This document shows, piece after piece, positions 26,741 through 34,698 of a stretch of 54,534 nt of DNA. The notes under the pieces were generated by a model. That model was not told where the DNA came from. It ran no database searches and saw only the letters and a program-made list of their open reading frames with translations. Position numbers and translations under genes: made by a program. Numbering within the stretch: position 1 is the first letter of the stretch; the number at the start of each line of letters is the position of its first letter. Source of the DNA: Flavobacteriales bacterium (lineage in GTDB: Bacteria; Bacteroidota; Bacteroidia; Flavobacteriales_D; Parvicellaceae); NCBI GenBank assembly GCA_020631555.1, contig JAHDGY010000011.1, positions 1 to 54,534 on the forward strand, written 5' to 3'.

Positions 26741-27312
26741 TGCTTAAATGCACATTTAGGATATATCGCTATTTCCTCATAAAATACATCAGAAAATGCC
26801 TTTTGTCTTGATTTAAAATGAACGTAGAAACTAATCGAATCAACTTCCGTTACCTGAAAACTGTAGTTAGTGAAATTCTTAATAAAATGGCTTACCAGCT
26901 GATAACTATCATGCAACTCTCCATTTCTTAACTTTTCAAAATACGCCCTCTTATCCTTCCATTTGTAATAATCCATGTACAAGAACGTTAAACAATTCTC
27001 GTACGACAAACATATTTTTTCATGATAAGAAATGCGACTGGCATAGTGTTCTGGATAAATTTTGGAAAAAACATCAATTGTATCACTCCACTTCCCCATA
27101 GAAAAATACTGGTAATATAAGTAACGTTCCATCTTAGGTGTTGGCGCAAATAGGTTCCAACGTTGCTGAAACACGGGAGTAATATATGGGGTAACCATAC
27201 GTTTTGGCTCCTTTCCGATTAATGAAGTTGGAAGCACATAGCAGAGGGTCAATACGAAATGTAAAACCAGAATTGAAACTCCCACTAACCAATACCAACT
27301 TCTATTTCCCAT
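26737..27312 (-). CDS. DUF5819-like membrane-anchored protein
   Basis: 191 residues. One N-terminal helix (about 5-28, YWLVGVSILVLHFVLTLCYV) is followed by a soluble domain probably outside the inner membrane. QQRWNLFAPTPKMERYLYYQ (about 49-68) is the W-x-LFAP-x-P signature I associate with DUF5819, a family often encoded next to HTTM proteins. That context is repeated here: its stop codon overlaps the HTTM-like start by 4 bp. No catalytic motif is visible. A joint function of the pair is likely but unknown. Confidence 0.6.
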   Translation of the reverse strand: MGNRSWYWLVGVSILVLHFVLTLCYVLPTSLIGKEPKRMVTPYITPVFQQRWNLFAPTPKMERYLYYQYFSMGKWSDTIDVFSKIYPEHYASRISYHEKICLSYENCLTFLYMDYYKWKDKRAYFEKLRNGELHDSYQLVSHFIKNFTNYSFQVTEVDSISFYVHFKSRQKAFSDVFYEEIAIYPKCAFKQ

Positions 27313-27406
27313 ATACTATAGTACAATCCTAATGTAGAAATTATTGGCGCTGTAATTTGAAGGTTTCTTTATTTAATTAAACATAGTAGATTTACCAAAC
27401 TGTTGC

Positions 27407-27414
27407 CATATTTG
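27407..27414 (+). promoter_or_regulatory. Candidate -7 element for fahA
   Basis: CATATTTG matches TAnnTTTG at 7 of 8 positions and ends 33 nt upstream of the ATG at 27448. It argues against the longer TTG start at 27403. Confidence 0.35.
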
Positions 27415-27447
27415 TACCCCACTATTTTAATTAAACAGGATGCCATT

Positions 27448-28719
27448 ATGATAGCTGCCAACAATCCAAATTTAAATTCTTGGGTGCAAATCCCAGAAAA
27501 CTCTGATTTCCCGATTCAAAACCTTCCTTTCGGTATATTTTCTACAAAAAAGTTGAGTCCCAGAGTAGGAGTTGCATTGGGCGAAAAAATTATCGATTTA
27601 AATGCTCTCGGTGAATTAGGCTATCTGAAAGATCTTGATATTCCAACCGATGCTTTTCGGAATTCAGTACTCAATAACATGATGGGGCATAGCAAACTGG
27701 CTATCCGCGATTTGCGGCAGAGAATATCAGATCTTTTTGTCGACACAAATTCTGAGCTGCAAACAAACACCGATCATCATTCATCTATTCTGATTGAACA
27801 GCACGATGCTTTCATGCACTTGCCAATAAAAGTGGGCGACTATACTGATTTTTACTCAAGTGAACAGCACGCCTATAACGTTGGCTGCATGTTCAGGGAT
27901 CCCAATAATGCCCTTCTTCCAAATTGGAAACATATTCCGGTTGGATACCATGGCCGCGCATCATCAATAATTGTATCAGGTACGGACATTCATCGTCCGA
28001 AAGGACAACAAATTCCTCCAAACGAAACTCAACCAGTATTTGGTCCGAGCAGACTGTTAGACTTTGAATTGGAAATGGCCTTTATAACATTCGATGGAAA
28101 ACCATTAGGTCAAAACATTTCCACCGCCGAGGCTGATGACTATATTTTTGGAATGTGTCTTTTCAATGACTGGTCCGCCCGGGACATTCAGAAATGGGAA
28201 TATGTTCCACTTGGACCTTTCTTAGGTAAAAGTTTTGCCTCCTCTATATCTCCATGGATAGTTACATTAGATGCGTTAGAGCCATTTAGGGTATCTGGGC
28301 CGGATCAAGCCCCCAAAGTACTGCCTTACCTGCAGTATAAAGAAGAAAAGCATCTAGACATTAAATTAGAGGTAGCAATTTCCTCTTCTGATTTTGATGA
28401 ACACGTCGTATCCCGTAGCAACTACAAATACATGTACTGGAATATGAACCAACAGTTGGCTCATCATACAATTAATGGCTGTAACATAAATTGCGGTGAT
28501 ATTATGGCGTCCGGAACCATTTCAGGACCAGAAGAAGGCTCGTACGGATCAATGTTGGAAATTTCATGGAAAGGGACCAGACCAGTTCGAATGCCTGACG
28601 GCACCGAAAGAAAGTTCATTGCCGATGGTGACTCCGTTATTATGCGTGGCTATTCATCCAATGACAAATTAAGGATTGGTTTTGGGGAAGTAAAAACGAA
28701 AGTCCTTCCAACGATATAA
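27448..28719 (+). CDS. fahA: Fumarylacetoacetase
   Basis: 423 residues from ATG at 27448. It hydrolyses 4-fumarylacetoacetate to fumarate and acetoacetate, the last step of tyrosine/phenylalanine breakdown. SWVQIPENSDFPIQNLPFG is the family N-terminus. VGDYTDFYSSEQHA carries the first metal-binding Asp, YHGRASS the catalytic His, LDFELEMAF the metal Glu pair, and FNDWSARDIQKWEY the next metal Asp. A TTG 15 codons upstream (27403) is open but overlaps a -7-like element, so the ATG is preferred. Other tyrosine-degradation genes are not adjacent. Confidence 0.95.
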   Translation: MIAANNPNLNSWVQIPENSDFPIQNLPFGIFSTKKLSPRVGVALGEKIIDLNALGELGYLKDLDIPTDAFRNSVLNNMMGHSKLAIRDLRQRISDLFVDTNSELQTNTDHHSSILIEQHDAFMHLPIKVGDYTDFYSSEQHAYNVGCMFRDPNNALLPNWKHIPVGYHGRASSIIVSGTDIHRPKGQQIPPNETQPVFGPSRLLDFELEMAFITFDGKPLGQNISTAEADDYIFGMCLFNDWSARDIQKWEYVPLGPFLGKSFASSISPWIVTLDALEPFRVSGPDQAPKVLPYLQYKEEKHLDIKLEVAISSSDFDEHVVSRSNYKYMYWNMNQQLAHHTINGCNINCGDIMASGTISGPEEGSYGSMLEISWKGTRPVRMPDGTERKFIADGDSVIMRGYSSNDKLRIGFGEVKTKVLPTI

Positions 28720-28785
28720 CCAAATAATAATTTTATTGAACATTGGAACCACCACGGACTAATTCTAATTATCAAAAAATCCCAA

Positions 28786-28819
28786 TAAAAAAAGAGCGCA
28801 AGTACTCCTACTTGCGCTC
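28786..28819 (-). terminator. Strong rho-independent terminator
   Basis: The stem is 11 perfect base pairs (28794-28804 with 28809-28819) and a 4-nt loop, followed on the minus strand by T7. It would end minus-strand transcription between the convergent fahA and DUF3108 genes, about 270 bp beyond the DUF3108 stop. The rest of 28720-29091 holds no supported gene. Confidence 0.75.
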
Positions 28820-28875
28820 AACCAACCTTAAACATGAAAAAATTACTTAAATATTCTTTAAGCTTTTTTTACTCT
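28786..28875 (-). ncRNA. Candidate small RNA ending in a rho-independent terminator
   Basis: On the minus strand, TATATTTG (28881-28888) is a perfect -7 element. From about 28875 the transcript would form an AU hairpin (28837-28870: A6/T6 arms plus CTTAAA/TTTAAG around a 5-nt loop). It ends in a perfect 11-bp stem (GAGCGCAAGTA, 28794-28804 with 28809-28819, 4-nt loop) followed by seven T (28793-28787). Length is about 90 nt. Alternatively the GC hairpin only terminates the operon that ends at 29092, or it is the leader of a lost plus-strand gene, because AACCAACCTTAAACATGAAA follows it on that strand. I cannot assign it to a known RNA family. Confidence 0.45.
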
Positions 28876-29091
28876 CATCGCAAATATAATGCAGAACCGC
28901 TTACGTAGAGTAAAACCACTATCGTTTTAGACGAAATACCTGTTTTATTCTACTACGAACAAAAATAACCCCATGACAATCTTATTTTACCCGACAACCA
29001 CATAGCCCACAAACAAGATTATCCAACAAAACACTGTTTATCAATCCGGTTAACGTAAACCTAACATCAGACCGCACGTAAAGATGAGTTA

Positions 29092-29862
29092 TCATTGATC
29101 GTAGGGGTATTTCACTCCTTGATATTTTTCGAGGTAAACTTTTATTGTTCCTATAAGTATGTCTGCACTCACAAACACCGGGATTCGGTTTTTATCATCG
29201 GTAACGTAAATTATCATATGCTCCCCTGAATTAAATACCGTTCCTTCGACCAACAGTGGACTCAATTTAATGCAATTGAACTTCTCTCTTTTCAGAGATT
29301 TGGCCACTCCCTTGCCGAGGTACCGAACATAGATCCTATACTTTCTCTTATCCAATATTAGGTTCAAACCCACAGTGTCTCCAACTTTCGACTTGGAAAA
29401 ATCTAATGTACGAACTTGGTATACTGCGCTCATAATATCCATCGTGGTAGGCTGGATTGGTATTGTGTCAATTAGACCTTCGCCATTCGTAACCCAAGTC
29501 ACCAACTGATTTCGATCAAATTTATAATCGTAAAAAATCTCAAAACCTCCTTCAGAAACATCTCGCAAGAACCTCCGCGGTAACAAATCATGTTTTGAAA
29601 TCACAGATTCATATACATCCCTGACTTTAAACAACACATCATATTCCTTAAAGCTCCTGCCGGCACCTTTTAAGTGAAAACAACTGGTCGATTCGTAAAC
29701 TGTATCAGTAACAGAAAAAGTAACCTTGCCCGCTGGAACCCAAACTTTTTTGAAATTGTAGTACCCTACATAGTCTAGTTGTTCTCCTCCTCGAAACGGG
29801 AGAATTTTATCTACTACCTGTCCAGTGGCTCCAATAAACAAGAGACTTAACGCTAAAGCCAA
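29092..29862 (-). CDS. DUF3108 domain protein, periplasmic
   Basis: 256 residues. The hydrophobic N-terminus (LALALSLLFIGATGQ) looks like a signal peptide and is followed by FRGGEQLDYVGYYNFKKVWV, the opening of DUF3108. The C-terminal block DDKNRIPVFVSADILIGTIKV is also typical. Function is unknown; members are exported beta-rich proteins. No in-frame ATG exists near the start: TTG at 29862 is the best choice, although the frame stays open upstream to a TAA. It is the last gene of an operon with the DUF1573 and S41 protease genes (47- and 31-bp gaps). Confidence 0.78.
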   Translation of the reverse strand: MALALSLLFIGATGQVVDKILPFRGGEQLDYVGYYNFKKVWVPAGKVTFSVTDTVYESTSCFHLKGAGRSFKEYDVLFKVRDVYESVISKHDLLPRRFLRDVSEGGFEIFYDYKFDRNQLVTWVTNGEGLIDTIPIQPTTMDIMSAVYQVRTLDFSKSKVGDTVGLNLILDKRKYRIYVRYLGKGVAKSLKREKFNCIKLSPLLVEGTVFNSGEHMIIYVTDDKNRIPVFVSADILIGTIKVYLEKYQGVKYPYDQ

Positions 29863-29909
29863 CCAGCCTCTGCACTCACTAAAAATGATGCAAACAGTTA
29901 AAGACGAAA

Positions 29910-30455
29910 TTAAGAATTAGATTCCACTGGGTTAACCTGTGCTTTTATCTTAATAATCGTATGTCTTGGATTAGTATTAGCGGTAACAGTTACCGTCTTT
30001 TGAATATTTCCACTTTGCTTACCTGGCTTATAAACGACATCAATCGTTTCTGTCTGTCCAGGTAATATTGGCTTTTTGGGGTAATCAGGAACAGTACACC
30101 CACAAGAACCTTTAGCGTTTTCAATTACCAGCGGTTCGCTCCCCGAATTCGTAAAAGAAAACGAATAACTATTCTCCGAATCTTGCAGAACAGTACCAAA
30201 GTCGTGAACTTCTTTATCGAAACTCATCGTAGTAATTGGACCACTTACCTTTTCCTCCTTAATCGTAGGTCTGGGCGGCTCAGGAATACCTTTAGCGGCA
30301 TGTGACATTTGTGGAGAAGAGATATCAGGCAGACTGTGCTCTTGAGGATTAAAGTACTTATCCTGTGAACTACTGTATACACTGTACAAAAAAAAGGTGT
30401 TAACCGACAACAATGCAACGGCTATAACCAATAATCCGGTTTTCAAATTTTCCAA
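29910..30455 (-). CDS. DUF1573 domain protein
   Basis: 181 residues. An N-terminal membrane anchor (about 7-27, LLVIAVALLSVNTFFLYSVY) is followed by a proline-rich linker and an immunoglobulin-like DUF1573 domain (about 78-176): FDKEVHDFGTVLQ, FTNSGSEPLVIENAKGSCGC, TVPDYPKKPILPGQ, VVYKPGKQSGNIQKTVTVTA. These domains are common exported proteins in Bacteroidota and have no defined biochemical role. The start is TTG at 30455, needed to include the anchor; the first internal ATG would remove it. Confidence 0.82.
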   Translation of the reverse strand: MENLKTGLLVIAVALLSVNTFFLYSVYSSSQDKYFNPQEHSLPDISSPQMSHAAKGIPEPPRPTIKEEKVSGPITTMSFDKEVHDFGTVLQDSENSYSFSFTNSGSEPLVIENAKGSCGCTVPDYPKKPILPGQTETIDVVYKPGKQSGNIQKTVTVTANTNPRHTIIKIKAQVNPVESNS

Positions 30456-30486
30456 AGCAAATTATTTTATTCGAATTTACAATATT

Positions 30487-32289
30487 CTAGTTAGTCGCCA
30501 ACCTATACTTTTGATACATATCTTCCTGTAATATATAAATGGCCTTCTGTAACGCTGTATTAAGGGAACTAATTGTTTCATAAAACTTCTCCCCCCCCCA
30601 CATATCTTGTGCAATATCAGCTTTTAACCGCACATGAATGAGTTGTTTCGCCTTTTCATAACCCTCTTCATCAAATTCCAACTCTGATTTTTCGCCTTCA
30701 GCAATAAACTTATCAATCAATGATTCCGGATCAAAGTTAGCCATAAAGTCTTTAAAATATGGATAATCCGCAGCCAGAGCCTCCCTATTCTTATTCACGT
30801 ATTTCAATGCAAAATTTGAAAAAACACCCTTTCTCAAAAGCTGGCCAAAGTACTTCGATGAATTTGTTGTGTCCAACGGAACAAACACGTCTGGCGTAAT
30901 TCCACCACCGCCGTACACTACCCGGCTATTTATCCTTGTCGTAAATTTCAACGAATCAACAATTGCAATACTATCCGAACTAAATGCTTCACCTGTAATT
31001 CGACGAGTATATTTTTCCTTTCGATAAGCATCCGTACCATCTTTATATGACTTTTGGATACATCTACCAGATGGAGTATAATAACGTGACATTGTTAATC
31101 GTACGGATGATCCGTCAGGTAATGGCACCGGACGCTGCACTAATCCTTTACCAAAAGATCTCCTACCAACTACCAAACCACGATCCCAATCTTGAATTGC
31201 TCCAGAAACAATCTCACTTGCAGATGCAGAGCTCTCGTCCACCAACACGATTAATCTTCCCTCCTCGAAAGCGTCATGCTTCCTTGTTTCATAATCCTTT
31301 CGATTGGCAGATCTACCTTTAGTATACACTACCAAACGAGGATCCTTTAAAAAATGATCTGCTAAGTCAATGGCAGTAATGAGATAACCTCCCCCGTTGC
31401 CCTGAAGGTCCAAAACAAGGTCTTTCATCCCTTCGCCTCGTAATTTCTTTAAACCTTTTTCAAACTCTTCTATAGTAGTGGCAGAAAAATTGTTCAGTTT
31501 AATATATCCAACATTAGGCGCAACCATAAATGATGCGTCCATACTATAGATCGGAATCTTATCTCTTTCAATTACAAAATCAAGAAGCCCCTCCCCCTCA
31601 CGTAACATCTTAACTTTAACTATGGTTCCTTTATTTCCGAGTAGGCGATCCCTAACTCCCGAATTAGAAATTCCAATCCCAGCAACCTTCTCCCCATCAA
31701 CCTCTATAAACTTGTCTCCAGCCAAAATACCTACCTTTTCAGACGGTCCTCCGGGAATAGGATTGACCACCAAAATTGTATCCACCATAATCTGAAATCG
31801 CACACCAACGCCTTCAAAATTTCCTTTTAAGGGAGCGTTCATTGCATCAACTTCTTTCTTAGGAATATAAATCGAATGAGGATCCAATTTATTCAGCATA
31901 CCTACAATGGCGCTCTCTGTTACCAGTTCAGAAGTCAACGAATCGACAAGAACTTGTTCCACATATGAAAGTAAGTCCACAAACCTACCGTTCATTTTGA
32001 TTAGCGAAGAACCCTCAACCTTAGCCAATTTTTGAATTTCAGTCTCAAACTCGTCCAACGGTATTCTACAATCTGCAGAATCTACGGCATCAATTATCCC
32101 TTGATATGCAAAACCAAGCAATTCGCTTTTATCTACCTCATCAACATAATAGCGATCAATGTAGTTAACTAACGTGGTAAATTTTCTCGCTTGCTTGAAA
32201 TGCTCATCATTAGGATACTCCGCAGAATACCCTACCGATACACAAACCAATAACAATACTAACAGTCGACTAATATGTTCTATCTTCAT
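30487..32289 (-). CDS. S41-family C-terminal processing peptidase (CtpA/Prc-like)
   Basis: 600 residues. A signal peptide (1-22) is followed by an N-terminal helical region, a PDZ domain (about 150-240, GNFEGVGVRFQ, NPIPGGPSEKVGILAGDKFI) and the protease core: GYIKLNNF, DLVLDLQGNGGGYL, DESSASASEIVSGAIQD and SFGKGLVQ. Ser356 and Lys381 form the expected Ser-Lys dyad (spacing 25). It likely cleaves C-terminal tails of periplasmic proteins. A run of nine G (C9 on the plus strand, 30591-30599) lies near the 3' end, codons TGG GGG GGG GAG. It heads the operon with DUF1573 and DUF3108. Confidence 0.92.
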   Translation of the reverse strand: MKIEHISRLLVLLLVCVSVGYSAEYPNDEHFKQARKFTTLVNYIDRYYVDEVDKSELLGFAYQGIIDAVDSADCRIPLDEFETEIQKLAKVEGSSLIKMNGRFVDLLSYVEQVLVDSLTSELVTESAIVGMLNKLDPHSIYIPKKEVDAMNAPLKGNFEGVGVRFQIMVDTILVVNPIPGGPSEKVGILAGDKFIEVDGEKVAGIGISNSGVRDRLLGNKGTIVKVKMLREGEGLLDFVIERDKIPIYSMDASFMVAPNVGYIKLNNFSATTIEEFEKGLKKLRGEGMKDLVLDLQGNGGGYLITAIDLADHFLKDPRLVVYTKGRSANRKDYETRKHDAFEEGRLIVLVDESSASASEIVSGAIQDWDRGLVVGRRSFGKGLVQRPVPLPDGSSVRLTMSRYYTPSGRCIQKSYKDGTDAYRKEKYTRRITGEAFSSDSIAIVDSLKFTTRINSRVVYGGGGITPDVFVPLDTTNSSKYFGQLLRKGVFSNFALKYVNKNREALAADYPYFKDFMANFDPESLIDKFIAEGEKSELEFDEEGYEKAKQLIHVRLKADIAQDMWGGEKFYETISSLNTALQKAIYILQEDMYQKYRLATN

Positions 32290-32344
32290 CCGCCAAAATA
32301 TTTTGATCCTTTTATAACGTATTTCTAAAGTTTTCGTTTCCTTC

Positions 32345-32352
32345 CAAAACTA
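32345..32352 (-). promoter_or_regulatory. Candidate -7 element for the S41 protease operon
   Basis: TAGTTTTG on the minus strand is a perfect TAnnTTTG, about 55 nt upstream of the protease ATG. No clear -33 element is present. Confidence 0.4.
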
Positions 32353-32391
32353 TTCCAAACTCATTTTATTGCTGGTATAGATCAACACTAC

Positions 32392-33894
32392 CTAAATTTG
32401 ATTAGTTGATCTCTTATCAGAAAACGTCCAGAGTAAAACAAATGTAATCAAACCATTGATTAACAAAAGCTCATGAGAAAATTGATATCCATTTAAAATA
32501 TCCTGGTCATACTTTCCTAATAAAAAACACAACACAGGACCGACAAGGCAAATCGGCAATACTTTCCAACCTAAAACTACCGCCTTCGTTAATATTCCGA
32601 AGGAAAACAATCCAAGCAACGGCCCATAAGTAAGCGCCGCAAGTTTGAATATGCTCATGAGCGCATTTTTTTCCAATACTTCGTTAAGCACCAACGCTAC
32701 TAAAATTAAAACTAAAGACACTAGCACATGTACGATCTGCCTACTTTTAATTTGATTTAACTGCGAACTATTCGATTCATTAGTCTTTTCCGAATACCCA
32801 AGAATATCAACACAAAAACAAGTCGTTAACGACGCCAATGCTGAATCTGCACTTGAATACGCTGCAGCAACTAGTCCTACGATGAATAAAATCGCCACCC
32901 CACCTCCAAGCAGCGGACCATTCTCTAAAGCCAAGCTTGGGTATACTGCATCTGGAATTATTTTTCCCGCATCGTTTAAAGGCAACTTAATTCCGTGTTG
33001 CTCAGCGTACATTAATAGCGCACAACCTAACATCAAAAAGAACAAATTCACAAATAATTGAACAATTGAAAATGACACAACATTTTTCTGTGATGACCTC
33101 AGATCTTTACAGGTCAAGTTCTTTTGCATCATGTCCTGATCTAAACCAGTCATGCATAAAGCAACAGCAGCACCTGCGAGTATTTGCTTAATCCAAAAAT
33201 TCCCTGCTTTGAAACCTTCCAAAAAGAAAATTTTGCTTCTCGAATCAACAAATATTTGGTTAGTCAATTCAACAATGGAAAAATTGAGCTCCTTTGCAAT
33301 AATGACAAACGTTGTGATTGCTGCGATCAGCATGAGCATTGTTTGCAAAGTGTCGGTCCACACAATAGTTTTTATACCTCCCCTGAAAGTGTATAACCAT
33401 ATTAACAACACGGAAAATACTACCGTAGCCCAAAATGGCACACCAAAATCTACCAATACAAATCGATGCAAAATCTGAGCGACCAATAAAAGACGAATTG
33501 AAGCGCCAAAAACCCGTGATAACATGAAGTACGCTGTTCCTATGTAATAACTTGGCTTACCCAAACGATTACCAAGATACTCGTAAATAGAGACTACTTG
33601 ATAGCGATAATAAATCGGCAGAAGAACATACGCAATAACTCCGTAGCCGATCAAATAGCCAATAACCATTTGCATGTAACCAAACGAACTAGAATTAACT
33701 TGCCCGGTAACGGAAACAAAAGTTATACCCGAAAGCGATGCGCCAATCATTCCAAATGCAACCAAATACCAAGGCGACTTCTGCTCCCCCTTGAAGAAGG
33801 CATAATTCCCCTTCTTCCCTGAAGTCAGTCTAGCTACAAAAACCAACAGTACAAAGTAAATTAGCACCACAAAAAGAAGGGTGGTTCCGGTCAT
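32392..33894 (-). CDS. Sodium:solute symporter (SSS family)
   Basis: 500 residues and about thirteen membrane helices. SSS-family signatures include FGMIGASLSGITFVSVTGQV near the N-terminus (helix 2, sodium-site region), RYQVVSIYEYLGNRLGKPSY, TFRGGIKTIVWTDTLQTMLM and AAAYSSADSALASLTTCF (helix 8, the second sodium-site region). It would take up a small organic solute with Na+; the substrate cannot be read from the sequence. It is divergent from recR, with the palindromic promoter region 34051-34073 between them. Confidence 0.9.
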   Translation of the reverse strand: MTGTTLLFVVLIYFVLLVFVARLTSGKKGNYAFFKGEQKSPWYLVAFGMIGASLSGITFVSVTGQVNSSSFGYMQMVIGYLIGYGVIAYVLLPIYYRYQVVSIYEYLGNRLGKPSYYIGTAYFMLSRVFGASIRLLLVAQILHRFVLVDFGVPFWATVVFSVLLIWLYTFRGGIKTIVWTDTLQTMLMLIAAITTFVIIAKELNFSIVELTNQIFVDSRSKIFFLEGFKAGNFWIKQILAGAAVALCMTGLDQDMMQKNLTCKDLRSSQKNVVSFSIVQLFVNLFFLMLGCALLMYAEQHGIKLPLNDAGKIIPDAVYPSLALENGPLLGGGVAILFIVGLVAAAYSSADSALASLTTCFCVDILGYSEKTNESNSSQLNQIKSRQIVHVLVSLVLILVALVLNEVLEKNALMSIFKLAALTYGPLLGLFSFGILTKAVVLGWKVLPICLVGPVLCFLLGKYDQDILNGYQFSHELLLINGLITFVLLWTFSDKRSTNQI

Positions 33895-34050
33895 ACGGTT
33901 AAATTATCAGTAATTAATGGAATATAAAGATGCCTCTGCACCCATTTTCAGAATTATTTGATTTGGATACTATAATTTCTCTTTTCATTACTGTCACATT
34001 TAACAGGCTAAATATACAATCTACACCTATTTCGGCTATCTCTAGTAGGA

Positions 34051-34073
34051 CAAATTTAAATACATTAAATTTG
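34051..34073. promoter_or_regulatory. Palindromic divergent promoter between symporter and recR
   Basis: CAAATTTAA-ATACA-TTAAATTTG is a perfect 9-bp inverted repeat with a 5-bp centre. Each arm contains a full TAnnTTTG -7 element, one for each direction (34051-34058 minus, 34066-34073 plus). The plus element ends only 4 nt before the recR ATG, so that transcript would be leaderless or nearly so. Confidence 0.5.
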
Positions 34074-34077
34074 AGCC

Positions 34078-34692
34078 ATGAATATTCCTTCAAATTTACT
34101 TGAAGAAGCGGTTCAACAAATGTCTAGCTTACCTAGTATTGGAAAACGCACCGCACTCCGACTTGTTCTCCACCTATTAAAAAGATCCCCGGAAGAAGTC
34201 AAGAGATTCACATTCGCATTTGAAAACTTAATTGACAAGGTCAACTTTTGCAGTGTTTGTCACAACATTGCTGACAATTCAAAGTGTAACATTTGTTCGA
34301 ACCCAAATCGTAATCAAGCATTGATTTGTGTCGTGGAAGATGTTAGGGATGTTATGGCAATTGAAAGCACGCAACAGTTTAACGGATTATATCATGTTTT
34401 AGGAGGTGTAATATCTCCAATGGAGGGAATTGGACCAAAAGACCTGAATATTGATTCGTTGCTCGAAAGAGCAAAATCAGATTCTTGTTCTGAAGTTATC
34501 CTCGCCCTAAAAACCACTATGGAAGGAGATACTACTAACTTTTTTCTATTCAAAAAACTAAGTCAAATCGAAGTAGAAGTCAGCATCTTGTCGCGAGGTG
34601 TTGCAGTTGGAGACGAATTAGCATACGCTGATGAAGTGACGCTAGGCAGGTCAATTCTAGGTCGTCTGCCATTCGAAAATACGTTGAGCTAG
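34078..34692 (+). CDS. recR: Recombination protein RecR
   Basis: 204 residues, normal length. The helix-hairpin-helix LPSIGKRTALRLVLHLLKRS is followed by the four-cysteine zinc motif CSVCHNIADNSKCNIC (C-x2-C, C-x2-C) and the TOPRIM domain ICVVEDVRDVMAIE. RecR acts with RecO and RecF to load RecA on gapped DNA. The ATG is set by the zinc and HhH alignment. It lies 6 bp upstream of the GT2 fusion gene and probably shares its transcript. Confidence 0.96.
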   Translation: MNIPSNLLEEAVQQMSSLPSIGKRTALRLVLHLLKRSPEEVKRFTFAFENLIDKVNFCSVCHNIADNSKCNICSNPNRNQALICVVEDVRDVMAIESTQQFNGLYHVLGGVISPMEGIGPKDLNIDSLLERAKSDSCSEVILALKTTMEGDTTNFFLFKKLSQIEVEVSILSRGVAVGDELAYADEVTLGRSILGRLPFENTLS

Positions 34693-34698
34693 TCAAGG

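Noticed and set aside
28834-28908. Short leader-peptide gene (24 codons) after the GC hairpin
   Set aside because: It has a good start context but no downstream plus-strand gene to control, so it is treated only as an alternative explanation of the hairpin region.
33152-33478. 108-residue plus-strand frame inside the symporter gene
   Set aside because: Antisense shadow of a well supported SSS transporter.
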